DNA of 64,000 nt from an uncultured Pseudomonadota bacterium (GTDB lineage: Bacteria; Myxococcota_A; UBA796; SXON01). Of the stretch, positions 8,609 through 16,842 are shown piece by piece. Each line of letters opens with the position of its first letter. Within the stretch, counting starts at the first letter, position 1. The stretch covers positions 1 to 64,000 of the forward strand of contig CAIMSU010000366.1 in assembly GCA_903844155.1 (NCBI GenBank), given 5' to 3'. Below the pieces are notes generated by a model that was not told the DNA's origin, made no database searches, and worked only from the letters and a program-made list of their open reading frames with translations. A program made the translations under genes and the position numbers.

Positions 8609-11134
8609 GTGGCCGACCTCTCTGCTTCTGCCCCCTTGTTTGTTGCACGTTCTTCCGATGTGGAGACGCTCCGCGGTCACCTCGCGGCGGCAGTCGGCGG
8701 TGCCACTCGCGCCGTGATCGTCGAGGCGCCGCTTGGCGGCGGAAAGCGCGCTGCGGTCGGCGAGCTCCTTCGCGGCGTGAACACCTCCGACACCGTTGTC
8801 GTTCGCGTGGCGCTCTCGGACGAGGAGGACGGCCTGAAGACCGTGCTTCGCTTGTACGGCGCCCTGTACGGCGCGCTTTACCGCGAGCCGCAGCTCAAGG
8901 GCCGCGTCGAGCTCACGCTCAACGGTGCGCTCCCCGCCTACCCCAAGCGCGTGCAAGGCTGGATCCAGGCCTTCATCGAGGGCTTGAAGAAGAGCGCGCC
9001 GACGCCCGGCGAGGACAGCTTCCAGGTGTCCCTCCCGCGCGACAACCCGATCACCGGGCTCGGCGAGATCATCGCCGCCATCGCCACCCGCATTCCGGTC
9101 GTGCTCGACCTGCAGAACGTCTTCAACAGCCACTCCATCGCCACGTTCGCGATGCTGGAAGCGCTCCTGGAGCGCAGCGATCTGCACCTTCTCGTGCTCA
9201 TCGGAAACGAGCCCGTCGACGAGGCCGCACGGGCCTGGATGCCCGCGCCCTGGCTCGACCTGATGGACCGCAGGGCGGACCGCTTCGCGAAGCTCACGCT
9301 CGCGCCCTGGGGCGCCGAAGAGGTGGCCGCCTACGCCGCGTCCAAGGAATTCGCACTTGCGTCCCCCGCGCGCGTCGCCGAGCTGACCTCGGGTCGGCCG
9401 GCCTACGTCGCCGAGCTCTGCGATCTCCTGAACGACCGCGGCGAGCTCGGGTCCGATCTCGCCGACACCACCTTGCTCTCGCTCACCCCCACGGCCGTCG
9501 ACGCCGACGATCTGGAGGAAGCCCCGGACCACAAGGAAGGCGAGCGGAAATACGCGACGGCCGACGCCGCACCGCGCATCCAGTACCTCTCGGCGCTGCT
9601 TGGCCTCGGTTTTCCGTCCGGCCTCGTCGCCGACATGGACGGATGGGACCGCGACAGCGTTGACGACCTGTTCGACGCGTCCGAGGACCTCGTCAAGGAA
9701 TTGCAGTTCTCCAAGGGGCTGAACACCTGGGTGTACCAGTTCCAGAAGGGCATCTTCCGCCAGGCGATCCTGGATGCCAACGCGACGACTGAGGGCCACG
9801 AGCTGGCGCAGCGCGTCGCGACCTTCCTGGAGCGGTTCCTCGTCCCCCGCGGCTACGAGTTCATCGTCAAGACCCACCGGATGTACGCCGAACATGGCGC
9901 TGCGGGCCGGGCGGCGGCGCTGCGGTCGATGGCGCTTGGCGCGGACCGGCCGGACGTGTGGGCCATGATCCAGGACCACGTGAAGTACCACGCCGGCATC
10001 GCGTGGCCCGAGCCGATGCGCCGGACGATCTACCTGAACCTCGTCGAGCGGCTCGTCCAGAACGGCGATCCGGACCAGACCGAGAAGCTGCTGCAGGAGG
10101 CCCTCGCGTGGGCCGCCGAGCGCAACGACGGCTTCTTCACTGCCTGGCTGACGTTCGCGGGCAGCCGCCTCGACTTCCGTCGCCAGGACATGTACCGGGC
10201 GCGCGATCGCGCCAAGGACGCGCTGCGCGGCTACACGGAGCTTGGCGACAAGGGCAAGATCGCGGAGGTGGAGAACCACCTCGCGCTCGTCGAGCATCAG
10301 GATGGCAACGCCAACGCGGCGTTGGAGCACCTGCGGTTGGCTTTGGAGGCGATGAACACGCCGCCCGTGCAGGCGAACGCCGAGTTCATTCGCGGCCTGA
10401 TCGCCCGCCAGGCCAAGAAGCCGGCGGACGCGGCCGAGCACTTCCGTCGCGCGAACGAGATCGGCGGGAACGTCGGCATGGCGCAGTTGGCGCTTGAAGC
10501 CGGGTTCTTCTACGGCGAGGCGCTCGTCGCCAGTCAGCAGGTGCAGAAGGCGGCGGATGTGCTGCTTCGCGTTGCCCAGATCGCGCAGTCGCTGCAGAAC
10601 CACGCGCGCGAGCGGGCGACCGTCGCGCTGCTCGCCCAGGTCCGCGGGATGCTGCACCAGTACGAAGGTGCCTTGCAGATGGCGCAGCGCAGCCTGCAGC
10701 TCACGCAGGAGATGAAGCTGGAGCGGTTCGTCCCGATGGACGTCTTCAATGTGGCGTTCTTCCAGCTTCAACTTGGCCGAAACACCGAGGCGCACGCGCT
10801 GCTCGCCAAGGCCCGCGCGATGATCTCGGAGTCGGACGACCCGAACTTCCGCCGCGAGCTGCACCTGCAATTCGGCGCTGCGGCCCTGCGGATCGGCGAG
10901 CAGGCCCAGGCCATCGACGGCTACCAGAAGGCCGTGGCGCTCGCCAACGCGACGAAGGCCTGGCCGCGCCTGGTCGAGGCTGCCGAGGCCCTCGCGGACA
11001 TCCACATGGCCCGTGGCAACAAGCCCGAGGCCGCGAAGCTGCTGCAGCAGGCCGTAACGGCCGCCGAGACCGGGAACCTGCGCGAAGAGCGCAAGGGCCT
11101 GCGTCGCAAGCTGGAAGAGGCGGGCGGGGTCTGA
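8609..11134 (+). CDS. Large protein with STAND/AAA-like N-domain and C-terminal TPR array
   Basis: 841 residues, probably cytoplasmic (no signal peptide). Residues 1-290 resemble an AAA_16/STAND NTPase in layout, but Walker A reads APLGGGKRA, with Arg where Ser/Thr is required. The Walker B-like stretch VVLDLQN lacks the second acid, so nucleotide hydrolysis is doubtful. Residues about 430-830 are helical TPR-like repeats (e.g. ALEHLRLALEAM, AAEHFRRANEI, AIDGYQKAVALA). The GTG start at 8609 is supported by GGAG five bases upstream. It is divergent from the MoxR operon across a 176-bp gap. STAND proteins of this shape serve as signalling scaffolds; the function here is unknown. Confidence 0.75.
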   Translation: MADLSASAPLFVARSSDVETLRGHLAAAVGGATRAVIVEAPLGGGKRAAVGELLRGVNTSDTVVVRVALSDEEDGLKTVLRLYGALYGALYREPQLKGRVELTLNGALPAYPKRVQGWIQAFIEGLKKSAPTPGEDSFQVSLPRDNPITGLGEIIAAIATRIPVVLDLQNVFNSHSIATFAMLEALLERSDLHLLVLIGNEPVDEAARAWMPAPWLDLMDRRADRFAKLTLAPWGAEEVAAYAASKEFALASPARVAELTSGRPAYVAELCDLLNDRGELGSDLADTTLLSLTPTAVDADDLEEAPDHKEGERKYATADAAPRIQYLSALLGLGFPSGLVADMDGWDRDSVDDLFDASEDLVKELQFSKGLNTWVYQFQKGIFRQAILDANATTEGHELAQRVATFLERFLVPRGYEFIVKTHRMYAEHGAAGRAAALRSMALGADRPDVWAMIQDHVKYHAGIAWPEPMRRTIYLNLVERLVQNGDPDQTEKLLQEALAWAAERNDGFFTAWLTFAGSRLDFRRQDMYRARDRAKDALRGYTELGDKGKIAEVENHLALVEHQDGNANAALEHLRLALEAMNTPPVQANAEFIRGLIARQAKKPADAAEHFRRANEIGGNVGMAQLALEAGFFYGEALVASQQVQKAADVLLRVAQIAQSLQNHARERATVALLAQVRGMLHQYEGALQMAQRSLQLTQEMKLERFVPMDVFNVAFFQLQLGRNTEAHALLAKARAMISESDDPNFRRELHLQFGAAALRIGEQAQAIDGYQKAVALANATKAWPRLVEAAEALADIHMARGNKPEAAKLLQQAVTAAETGNLREERKGLRRKLEEAGGV

Positions 11135-11234
11135 GGGGGAGGCTGGAGGCCTCTGCGGGTTCCTTTGGGCGACTGCTCCGCATCGCGGAAGCCGCGTGGG
11201 CGGCGGGTGGGTTCATGGGCTTACCGGCTGCGAA

Positions 11235-11340
11235 GGCGGAAGAGATTGAACCGGCTAGGCGCCAGGTCGCCAAGTAAGAGAGGCCCCCGCCTCCTCTTCT
11301 TGGCGGCCTTGGCGCCTTGATCCTCTTCCTTGGCGGTAAA
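11235..11340. repeat. Imperfect inverted repeat of the CCAAGG dispersed type
   Basis: The 300-bp gap between two plus-strand genes holds a long imperfect hairpin. Left arm 11258-11284 (starting GGCGCCAGGTCGCCAAG) pairs with right arm 11289-11316 (CTTCTTGGCGGCCTTGGCGCC portion), with a CCCC loop. The similarity continues outward: GGAAGAGATTGAA at about 11238 pairs with TTGATCCTCTTCC at 11317-11329, with a 7-base insertion on one side. Runs of CCAAGG/GCCAAG are typical of short dispersed intergenic repeats in many environmental bacteria. A partial relative (AACCGCCAAGGCCGCCAGGG) lies near 17347. Flanking bases 11135-11234 and 11341-11420 show nothing else. Confidence 0.65.
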
Positions 11341-11435
11341 TTCTTACTTTCCCGCCCGCCTCTCCCGTTGTTTCGAGTTGTCACACCGAATTGACATTCC
11401 GACTGCGGTGTCGATTTTCAGACCCGGAGGTCAGA

Positions 11436-12140
11436 ATGAACGTCAAAATGCGAAATAAACCCATGTCAAACTTGCTCAATGTCGTCGCCGGCATCGCTCT
11501 TTTGTGGCTCGCGGGGTGTCAGGATCGGATTGAGGACTTCATCACCGTCAAGCATGGCATCGCCACGGTCGAGACGCGCGCCGAGAACATCTGGCGCGAT
11601 GGCATGGACTGTTCCGGCGCTCCAGCCTGTGCCGACGCGCTGGAGAAGGGACGCACCGACGCCGTCGCCCAGCTCACCAGCGGCGGGGCGAACGTGACCG
11701 CGTCCGGCTACGCGCTCCGTGGAGACGAGCTCGACCTCGTCATCCGGTACACGGTCCCCGTCGAAAAGCTCAAGGACGACCAGATCATCCCCATCACCGT
11801 CCAGCGTCCGTCGGACGTGCGCGCGGGCCGGCCCGGCGTTCCCTCCCTCGCCGTCCTGCACCTCGCGGGCTCACCCACCACCGTCGACATGCACGGTCCC
11901 GCGGTGCGCGTCACAGGCGATCTCGCGGAAGTCCCCGGAGCGTCGTCAGTCGCGACGGCCGCGGGCACCACGCCCCCAAGCGTCTCGATGGACGTCCTCT
12001 CGCGCGGGCACGGGACGATCCACATCGTCGCGCCAAGCACGGATAACGACGGCAAGATCGAGCACGGCGACACGTGGGTCCAGACTGAGCCGGGCTTGAA
12101 GGAGCTGCTGGCGACACGCGGCATGCTCGTCAAGGAATAG
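11436..12140 (+). CDS. Lipoprotein of unknown function
   Basis: 234 residues. The signal peptide ends in LAGC (lipobox, Cys about residue 25), so the mature protein is lipid-anchored. The rest is Thr/Val-rich and predicted beta-sheet with no recognised domain; one Cys pair (CSGAPAC) may form a small disulfide loop. The ATG at 11436 was chosen because GGAGG lies five bases before it (11426-11430). An upstream start would add a charged non-signal segment. It is convergent with folE2, 3 bp away. No function can be assigned. Confidence 0.75.
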   Translation: MNVKMRNKPMSNLLNVVAGIALLWLAGCQDRIEDFITVKHGIATVETRAENIWRDGMDCSGAPACADALEKGRTDAVAQLTSGGANVTASGYALRGDELDLVIRYTVPVEKLKDDQIIPITVQRPSDVRAGRPGVPSLAVLHLAGSPTTVDMHGPAVRVTGDLAEVPGASSVATAAGTTPPSVSMDVLSRGHGTIHIVAPSTDNDGKIEHGDTWVQTEPGLKELLATRGMLVKE

Positions 12141-12143
12141 CCG

Positions 12144-13310
12144 CTACGGGACCCCGAAGGCGCCCGGATCCGCGAGGATCCGGGCGACGAGCTCCGGCGG
12201 TACGACCCCGGCGCGGAGCAACAGGATCGAAGGATCCGTCCCGAGGGCGGCCGCGATCGTCCGAAGCGTCGGCTCCGGAAAGCGCCGCTCCCCGCTCTCG
12301 ACCTTGGAGAGCAGGCTGTGGCTCACGCCGATGCGGTCGGCGAGCACGGCCTGCGTCCAGCCTTTCTCCAGCCGCGTCGCCCGTAACCAGCCACCGAACC
12401 CGGTCGGCGACTCGCCGACGGCGCCGCGCGGAAGGTCGGGCTGAACCGCGTCGGTTGCGGCCGTCCAGACAAGACTGGCGAACGCGGAGTGGTTGTGGAT
12501 GGACTCGATGTTCTCGACCTCAACGGAGAGCCAGAAGACGCCCGCCGGATGGGCGCGCAGCGCGGAGACGCTGTCCCGGAGCAGATCCTCCACGAACACG
12601 GGGTGGTCGTAGGCCCGCTCGGTGACGTACTTTTCGTCCTCGCGCTTGAGCAACCCGTAGACCGGTGAGGAGGCGACGGCCTCGACGGCCTCGACGACGT
12701 CCTCGATCCAGAGCATCCCGGTCGAACGCGCGCGCACCCGGACGTACCCGCGCTGGTTGTGCGCGCCGCGGTCGCTGACGGCCTTGGAGCACGGGCACAG
12801 CGTCGTGACGGGCACCTCAACGCGGAGTTCGAACTGGAAGCGCCCCTCGCTTGCGGCCGCGTCGGCGGGTGTGTAGCGCTCGGCGTGGAAGCCGCAGCGG
12901 TAGGCGTTCAGCGAGGTTGCGCCGCTGACGGGTGCTGCGCGCTTGAGGAAGTACGGAAACGTCGCATCGAGCTGTGCTTTCTCGGCGCCAAGTCGCTGCT
13001 GCATCGTCGTCAGCAGGTCCGGCAGGTTCTTGAGGGAGAGCTCGGACTTCACGTCGTTGAGCACCTCCACGAACCGGCTCATGTGCGTGCCCTTCACGTC
13101 CGCCGGGAGCGCCACGGTCGCGTCCAGGCTGGCGACGGTGTGCTGCATGCCCTCCGCGCGGTCCCAGACGGTGATCGGCCACGAAAGGCCCTTGATGCCG
13201 ACGCGATCGATGGCGATGCCGCGTTCATCCGCGTGGCTGGCGTGGTCCGGGAGCGAGGCACGCACGTGCCCTGGGCTGCTTCGCAGGCTCGTTGACGATC
13301 GGCTGGTCAT
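12144..13310 (-). CDS. folE2: GTP cyclohydrolase IB (FolE2) fused to a C-terminal XRE helix-turn-helix
   Basis: 388 residues. Residues 1-285 are the COG1469 FolE2 enzyme that converts GTP to 7,8-dihydroneopterin triphosphate, the first step to folate and queuosine. The metal-site Cys region is LCPCSK (C172, C174), followed by HNQRG and the family C-terminal HNHSAFA (272-278). Residues 305-360 form a Cro/C1-type helix-turn-helix (GWTQAVLADRIGVSHSLLSKVESGER), ending with a tail to 388. FolE2 enzymes are normally about 260-310 residues and lack this domain. The coding frame is uninterrupted, so the fusion is real in this sequence. Divergent queD lies 70 bp away with a palindrome between, suggesting self-regulation. 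ATG start at 13310. Confidence 0.9.
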   Translation of the reverse strand: MTSRSSTSLRSSPGHVRASLPDHASHADERGIAIDRVGIKGLSWPITVWDRAEGMQHTVASLDATVALPADVKGTHMSRFVEVLNDVKSELSLKNLPDLLTTMQQRLGAEKAQLDATFPYFLKRAAPVSGATSLNAYRCGFHAERYTPADAAASEGRFQFELRVEVPVTTLCPCSKAVSDRGAHNQRGYVRVRARSTGMLWIEDVVEAVEAVASSPVYGLLKREDEKYVTERAYDHPVFVEDLLRDSVSALRAHPAGVFWLSVEVENIESIHNHSAFASLVWTAATDAVQPDLPRGAVGESPTGFGGWLRATRLEKGWTQAVLADRIGVSHSLLSKVESGERRFPEPTLRTIAAALGTDPSILLLRAGVVPPELVARILADPGAFGVP

Positions 13311-13338
13311 GCGCGCAGCTACCGGTTATTCCCGAGAT

Positions 13339-13366
13339 TGTCAACCCCGGTACGTCGCTGGGGTTG
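13339..13366. promoter_or_regulatory. Candidate operator palindrome and folE2 -35 box in the folE2-queD gap
   Basis: In the 70-bp gap between divergent folE2 and queD, CAACCCC (13342-13348) and GGGGTTG (13360-13366) form perfect 7-bp inverted arms around an 11-base spacer. On the minus strand the left arm overlaps a perfect TTGACA (13344-13339), a good -35 hexamer for folE2; the -10 at 17-bp spacing (TAGCTG) is weak. A repressor bound here would block folE2 and probably queD. The helix-turn-helix fused to FolE2 is the obvious candidate ligand, an inference. Confidence 0.55.
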
Positions 13367-13380
13367 CCAGAAGTGGAAAG

Positions 13381-13839
13381 ATGCCGATGGACGAGAGCGT
13401 GACCTGTACCCGCCGCCTCGAATGGGACGCGATGCACCGCATTCCCCGGCACGAATCCAAGTGCGCGGCGTTTCACGGTCACCGTTACGCTGTCGAGTTG
13501 ACGCTGCGCGCAGGCCTCGACGATCGGGGGCGCGTCCTCGACTTCGGCGTGGTCAAGTCGCTCGTTGGTGGCTGGATCGACGCGAACTGGGACCACACCG
13601 CCATCCTGCAGCGCGATGATCCCGAGCCTGCCGTGCGGGCGATCGCCGAGTCCAACGCGCGGTTCGGCCGGCCCGTGTACTGGATGGACGCCCCGCCGAC
13701 AGCCGAGTGCATGGCGATCGAGCTGGCGCGCGTCGCGCGGGAGCTGCTGGCGCCCACGGGCGTGCAATTGGTAAGGTTGCGCCTCTGGGAAACGCCGAAC
13801 GGCAGCGCCGAGTGGGTTCTCGGCTCCGAGGGCCCGTGA
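13381..13839 (+). CDS. queD: 6-carboxytetrahydropterin synthase / PTPS family (QueD-like)
   Basis: 152 residues, the full length of the 6-pyruvoyl-tetrahydropterin synthase fold. It acts on dihydroneopterin triphosphate, the product of FolE2 encoded next door. Zinc-ligand His residues are visible in DAMHRIP and FHGHRY, and the catalytic Cys precedes in SKCAAFHGH. Further family blocks are GRVLDFGVVK, DHTAIL, PTAECMA and the substrate-binding Glu in RLWETPNG. It could serve queuosine (QueD) or another pterin; no other que genes are in the window. ATG at 13381 or 13387 could be used. It overlaps the downstream J-domain gene by 4 bp (GTGA). Confidence 0.85.
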   Translation: MPMDESVTCTRRLEWDAMHRIPRHESKCAAFHGHRYAVELTLRAGLDDRGRVLDFGVVKSLVGGWIDANWDHTAILQRDDPEPAVRAIAESNARFGRPVYWMDAPPTAECMAIELARVARELLAPTGVQLVRLRLWETPNGSAEWVLGSEGP

Positions 13840-14891
13840 GCTGGTCCGGGAAGGCGCTCGGGGGGCTCTTCGGCGCGCTCGTTGGTGGGCCGGTTGGCGC
13901 GGGGGTTGGCGCTGCGGTCGGGCACTACCTTGGCGACGCCCCTGCGCGGGGCTCGGCGCCGGCGATCGAGATCGTGCGGCTTGGCTGGGTGCACCACGTC
14001 TTTCGGGCGTCCGGGCCGGGCGTCGAGCTCGTGCCCGTTTGGATCGCCCGCGGACTGCGGGATCGCGACGTGACGGTGCGGATGGACGCGGCGGGAACCT
14101 GCGAGACCGCCATCGTCAGCCCCGAGCTGCCGGTCGAGGAGATCGAGGCGCCACGCTGGTTTCTGCCCTACGCGCGGGTCACGGCGGGGGACGGCGGCGA
14201 TGTCGAGACGGGCGAGGTGAGCGTGACGCTGCGGACCGCTGGGCAGGGCGGTGTTGACCGCGAGCGGTTCGGGATCCCGATGCCGCGGCGCGTGCGACGC
14301 CTCGGAAACAGCGGCCCCGGGCGGATCGTCATGGCGCTCGTCGCCTGTGCACGGGCTGGGGGGCGCGCGCTGGGCGCGGAAGACCGCGAGTGGATCCGCA
14401 TTCGCTTTTGCGAGGGTCATCCGCTGGATGCCGACGGATGCCTGTGGCTCGAGGCGTGGATGGACGAATTATCAGCCGCCGAGCCCGCACGTTTGAGCCC
14501 CGCGAGGGTGGCCGAGCGCGTGGCCACCCGGCTCGACCGCGAAGGCGCCTCCCGGCTCCTGATGTGGCTGATGCATGGCGCCAGGGCCGTCTGGCCCGGG
14601 TCCGCGGGCGAGGCGTACATCGCGGCGTTGGCGCGCGCGTGGGCGCTCGAGGATGCGCTGGACCGGCTGTGGGCTCAGGTGGCTCTGGAGCCGGACCCGG
14701 TCGCCCTCACAAAAGCCGCGGCGACGCTGGGGATTCCGGCTGGCAGTCCGCCGGATGTTGCGAGGGCGGCGTACCGGACCCTCGTCCAGCGGTGGCACCC
14801 GGATCGCGCGCGCACCGCCGTCGAAGTCGCGGAGTTCACGCAGCGCTCCGCGGCGATCAACGCGGCGTGGGCGATCTTTTCGCGAGGCTGA
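13836..14891 (+). CDS. J-domain protein with glycine-zipper N-terminus (DjlA-like layout)
   Basis: 351 residues. Residues 4-30 are Gly/Ala-rich (GGLFGALVGGPVGAGVGAAVG), either a membrane-associated glycine zipper or a short anchor. A beta-rich middle region, a TerB-like helical segment (about 165-215) and a C-terminal J domain follow. The J domain has the HPD tripeptide in QRWHPDRA near residue 314, so it should be able to stimulate a DnaK partner. The order resembles DjlA (membrane segment, TerB, J). GTG start overlaps the queD stop (GTGA). Its link to pteridine genes is not understood and may be simple operon sharing. Confidence 0.72.
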   Translation: MSWSGKALGGLFGALVGGPVGAGVGAAVGHYLGDAPARGSAPAIEIVRLGWVHHVFRASGPGVELVPVWIARGLRDRDVTVRMDAAGTCETAIVSPELPVEEIEAPRWFLPYARVTAGDGGDVETGEVSVTLRTAGQGGVDRERFGIPMPRRVRRLGNSGPGRIVMALVACARAGGRALGAEDREWIRIRFCEGHPLDADGCLWLEAWMDELSAAEPARLSPARVAERVATRLDREGASRLLMWLMHGARAVWPGSAGEAYIAALARAWALEDALDRLWAQVALEPDPVALTKAAATLGIPAGSPPDVARAAYRTLVQRWHPDRARTAVEVAEFTQRSAAINAAWAIFSRG

Positions 14892-14941
14892 CCAGCCTCC
14901 GGCGTCCAGCCTTTTCCCCGCCCCCGCGATAGCCCCCGCCC

Positions 14942-15598
14942 GTGTTCACTGGCCTCGTCGATCATGTCGCGCGCGTCGTCGGGGTCGGGCGCGCGGGCGC
15001 CGGGCTGATCCTCCGGGTTGAGAGCGAGTTTCGCGACTTCCAGGTCGGCGAGAGCATCGCCTGCGACGGCGTTTGCCTGACCGTGGAGCGCTGGACCGGC
15101 GGGACGTTTGAGGTCACCGCTGGCGACGAGACCCTGCGCGTCACAACGCTGGGGGGCGTGCGCGTCGGCGATGGCATTCACGTGGAACGGGCGTTGCGCC
15201 TTGGGGATCGGCTCGGCGGGCACATGGTCCAGGGCCACGTCGATGCCGTCGGCGATGTGGTCGCCGTCGTCCCTGAGTCGGCCTCCACGCGCATCGCGAT
15301 CGCCGTCCCGGACGCGATCGCCCGCTACATCGCGCCAAAGGGCAGCGTGACCGTCGACGGCGTCAGCCTGACCGTCAACAGCGTCGGAATGACCGATGGA
15401 CGCCAGCAGTTCTCCGTCGGCCTCATCCCGCACACCCTCGCCGTGACGAAGCTCGGGCAGGTCCGGCCGGGCTCGCGGCTCAACATCGAGACCGACCTCC
15501 TCGCCCGGTATCTGGAGCGCCTCCTCGGCGCCCCCGGGTCCACCCCTCCCGTTGGCGTCGGCGCCGACCTGCTCCGTCGCTCGGGCTTCACCCCCTAG
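14942..15598 (+). CDS. ribE: Riboflavin synthase, alpha chain
   Basis: 218 residues. It dismutates two 6,7-dimethyl-8-ribityllumazines to riboflavin and 5-amino-ribitylaminouracil. The family start MFTGLV is intact, and the two repeated lumazine-binding domains are visible: CDGVCLTV with VTAGDETL in the first, VDGVSLTVN with IPHTL in the second, plus GGHMVQGHVD at the domain junction. GTG start at 14942. It is followed 32 bp later by ribBA. No FMN riboswitch is evident in the 50-bp leader. Confidence 0.95.
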   Translation: MFTGLVDHVARVVGVGRAGAGLILRVESEFRDFQVGESIACDGVCLTVERWTGGTFEVTAGDETLRVTTLGGVRVGDGIHVERALRLGDRLGGHMVQGHVDAVGDVVAVVPESASTRIAIAVPDAIARYIAPKGSVTVDGVSLTVNSVGMTDGRQQFSVGLIPHTLAVTKLGQVRPGSRLNIETDLLARYLERLLGAPGSTPPVGVGADLLRRSGFTP

Positions 15599-15630
15599 CC
15601 GCCCGTCACGTCCCACTCCCCGGATTCCTC

Positions 15631-16737
15631 ATGTCCTTCCAGGTCAATCCCTCCGATCCCGAAGTCCGCGTCCAGCTCGCCCTCGAGGACATCCGGCGCG
15701 GCAAGATGGTCATCCTCATCGACGACGAGGACCGCGAGAACGAGGGCGACCTCACGCTCGCCAGCGACCGGGTCACCCCCGAGGCCATCAATTTCATGGC
15801 CACCCACGGCCGCGGGCTCATCTGCGTCACGATGACGGAGGAGCGGGTCGCCGCGTTGAACCTGCCGATGATGGCGTCCAACAACCGCTCGCCGTTCTCC
15901 ACCGCGTTCACCGTGTCCGTCGAAGCGCGCGACGGCGTCACCACGGGCATCTCCGCCGCCGACCGCTCCCGCACCGTCCAGGTCCTCATCGACCCCGCCA
16001 CTGGGCCCAACGATCTGGTCACCCCCGGCCATATGTTCCCATTGAAGGCACGGAACGGCGGCGTCCTCGTCCGCACCGGCCAGACCGAGGGCTCCGTCGA
16101 CCTCGCCCGCCTCGCCGGCTTGACCCCGTCCGGCGTGATCTGCGAGATCATGAACGAGGACGGCACGATGTCGCGCCTGCCCGACCTGGAGAAGTTCGGC
16201 GAGAAACACCAGCTTCACATCGTCGCCGTCGCCGACCTCGTCCGCTGGCGGCTGAAGTACGAGCAGCTCGTCACCCCCGTGCTCGACCTGCCGATCGCCA
16301 CCGAGGAATTCGGCGCCTTTCAGGCACGCGTCTACCAGGCGATGGGCGGGGGCTTGCACCTCGCGCTCTGGTCGGGCGACCTCAAGGGGCCGGTCCTCAC
16401 GCGCGTCCAGGCCTCCAGCGGCCCCGTCGACGTTCTCCGCGCGCTCGCCAGCGGCTCCCACGGTCCCCTGCGCGCCGCGATGGCCGCCATCGCCCGAGAA
16501 GGCAAGGGCGTCCTCCTTTATCTCCACATCGACGGCAGCGGCGCAGACGCGCTCCTCGCCCGCATGCGCGGGGAGGCCTCCCGCCACGACCCCCTTCGCG
16601 AGCTTGGGCTCGGCGCCCAGATCCTCGCTCACCTCGGCGTCCGCGAGATCCGGTTGCTGACGAACAACCCCCGCAAGATCGTCGGGCTCGATGCCTTCGG
16701 CCTCCACATCGTCGAGCACGTCCCGCTGGGGCTTTGA
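15631..16737 (+). CDS. ribB: 3,4-dihydroxy-2-butanone-4-phosphate synthase with degenerate GTP cyclohydrolase II domain
   Basis: 368 residues in RibBA layout. The N-terminal RibB half (1-210) is well conserved: DDEDRENEGDL (acid cluster for metal), THGRGLICV, TGISAADRS, GHMFPL and HPD-equivalent GEKHQL. The C-terminal half keeps the RibA end signature RLLTNNPRKIVGL. It lacks the three zinc-binding cysteines of GTP cyclohydrolase II: the expected Cys-rich segment reads VQASSGPVDVLRALASG. The protein is therefore probably a working DHBP synthase with an inactive or regulatory RibA-like tail (RibBX type). A separate active RibA must exist elsewhere. Confidence 0.9.
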   Translation: MSFQVNPSDPEVRVQLALEDIRRGKMVILIDDEDRENEGDLTLASDRVTPEAINFMATHGRGLICVTMTEERVAALNLPMMASNNRSPFSTAFTVSVEARDGVTTGISAADRSRTVQVLIDPATGPNDLVTPGHMFPLKARNGGVLVRTGQTEGSVDLARLAGLTPSGVICEIMNEDGTMSRLPDLEKFGEKHQLHIVAVADLVRWRLKYEQLVTPVLDLPIATEEFGAFQARVYQAMGGGLHLALWSGDLKGPVLTRVQASSGPVDVLRALASGSHGPLRAAMAAIAREGKGVLLYLHIDGSGADALLARMRGEASRHDPLRELGLGAQILAHLGVREIRLLTNNPRKIVGLDAFGLHIVEHVPLGL

Positions 16738-16842
16738 GCCCTTTTGGGGCGGCTCGCTCCCGCCCACGCTGTTCCAGATCCCGCATGGAACGCCGCGCCA
16801 GCCCTGCGCCGTGCCCGGGCGCGGTGTTCTGGCCTGCAGACA

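Noticed and set aside
8555-11005. 816-residue minus-strand frame opposite the TPR protein
   Set aside because: Biased composition without any motif; the opposite strand encodes TPR repeats with a good ribosome site.
14892-14941. FMN riboswitch before ribE
   Set aside because: Only 50 bp separate the genes and no RFN-element conserved blocks are visible.
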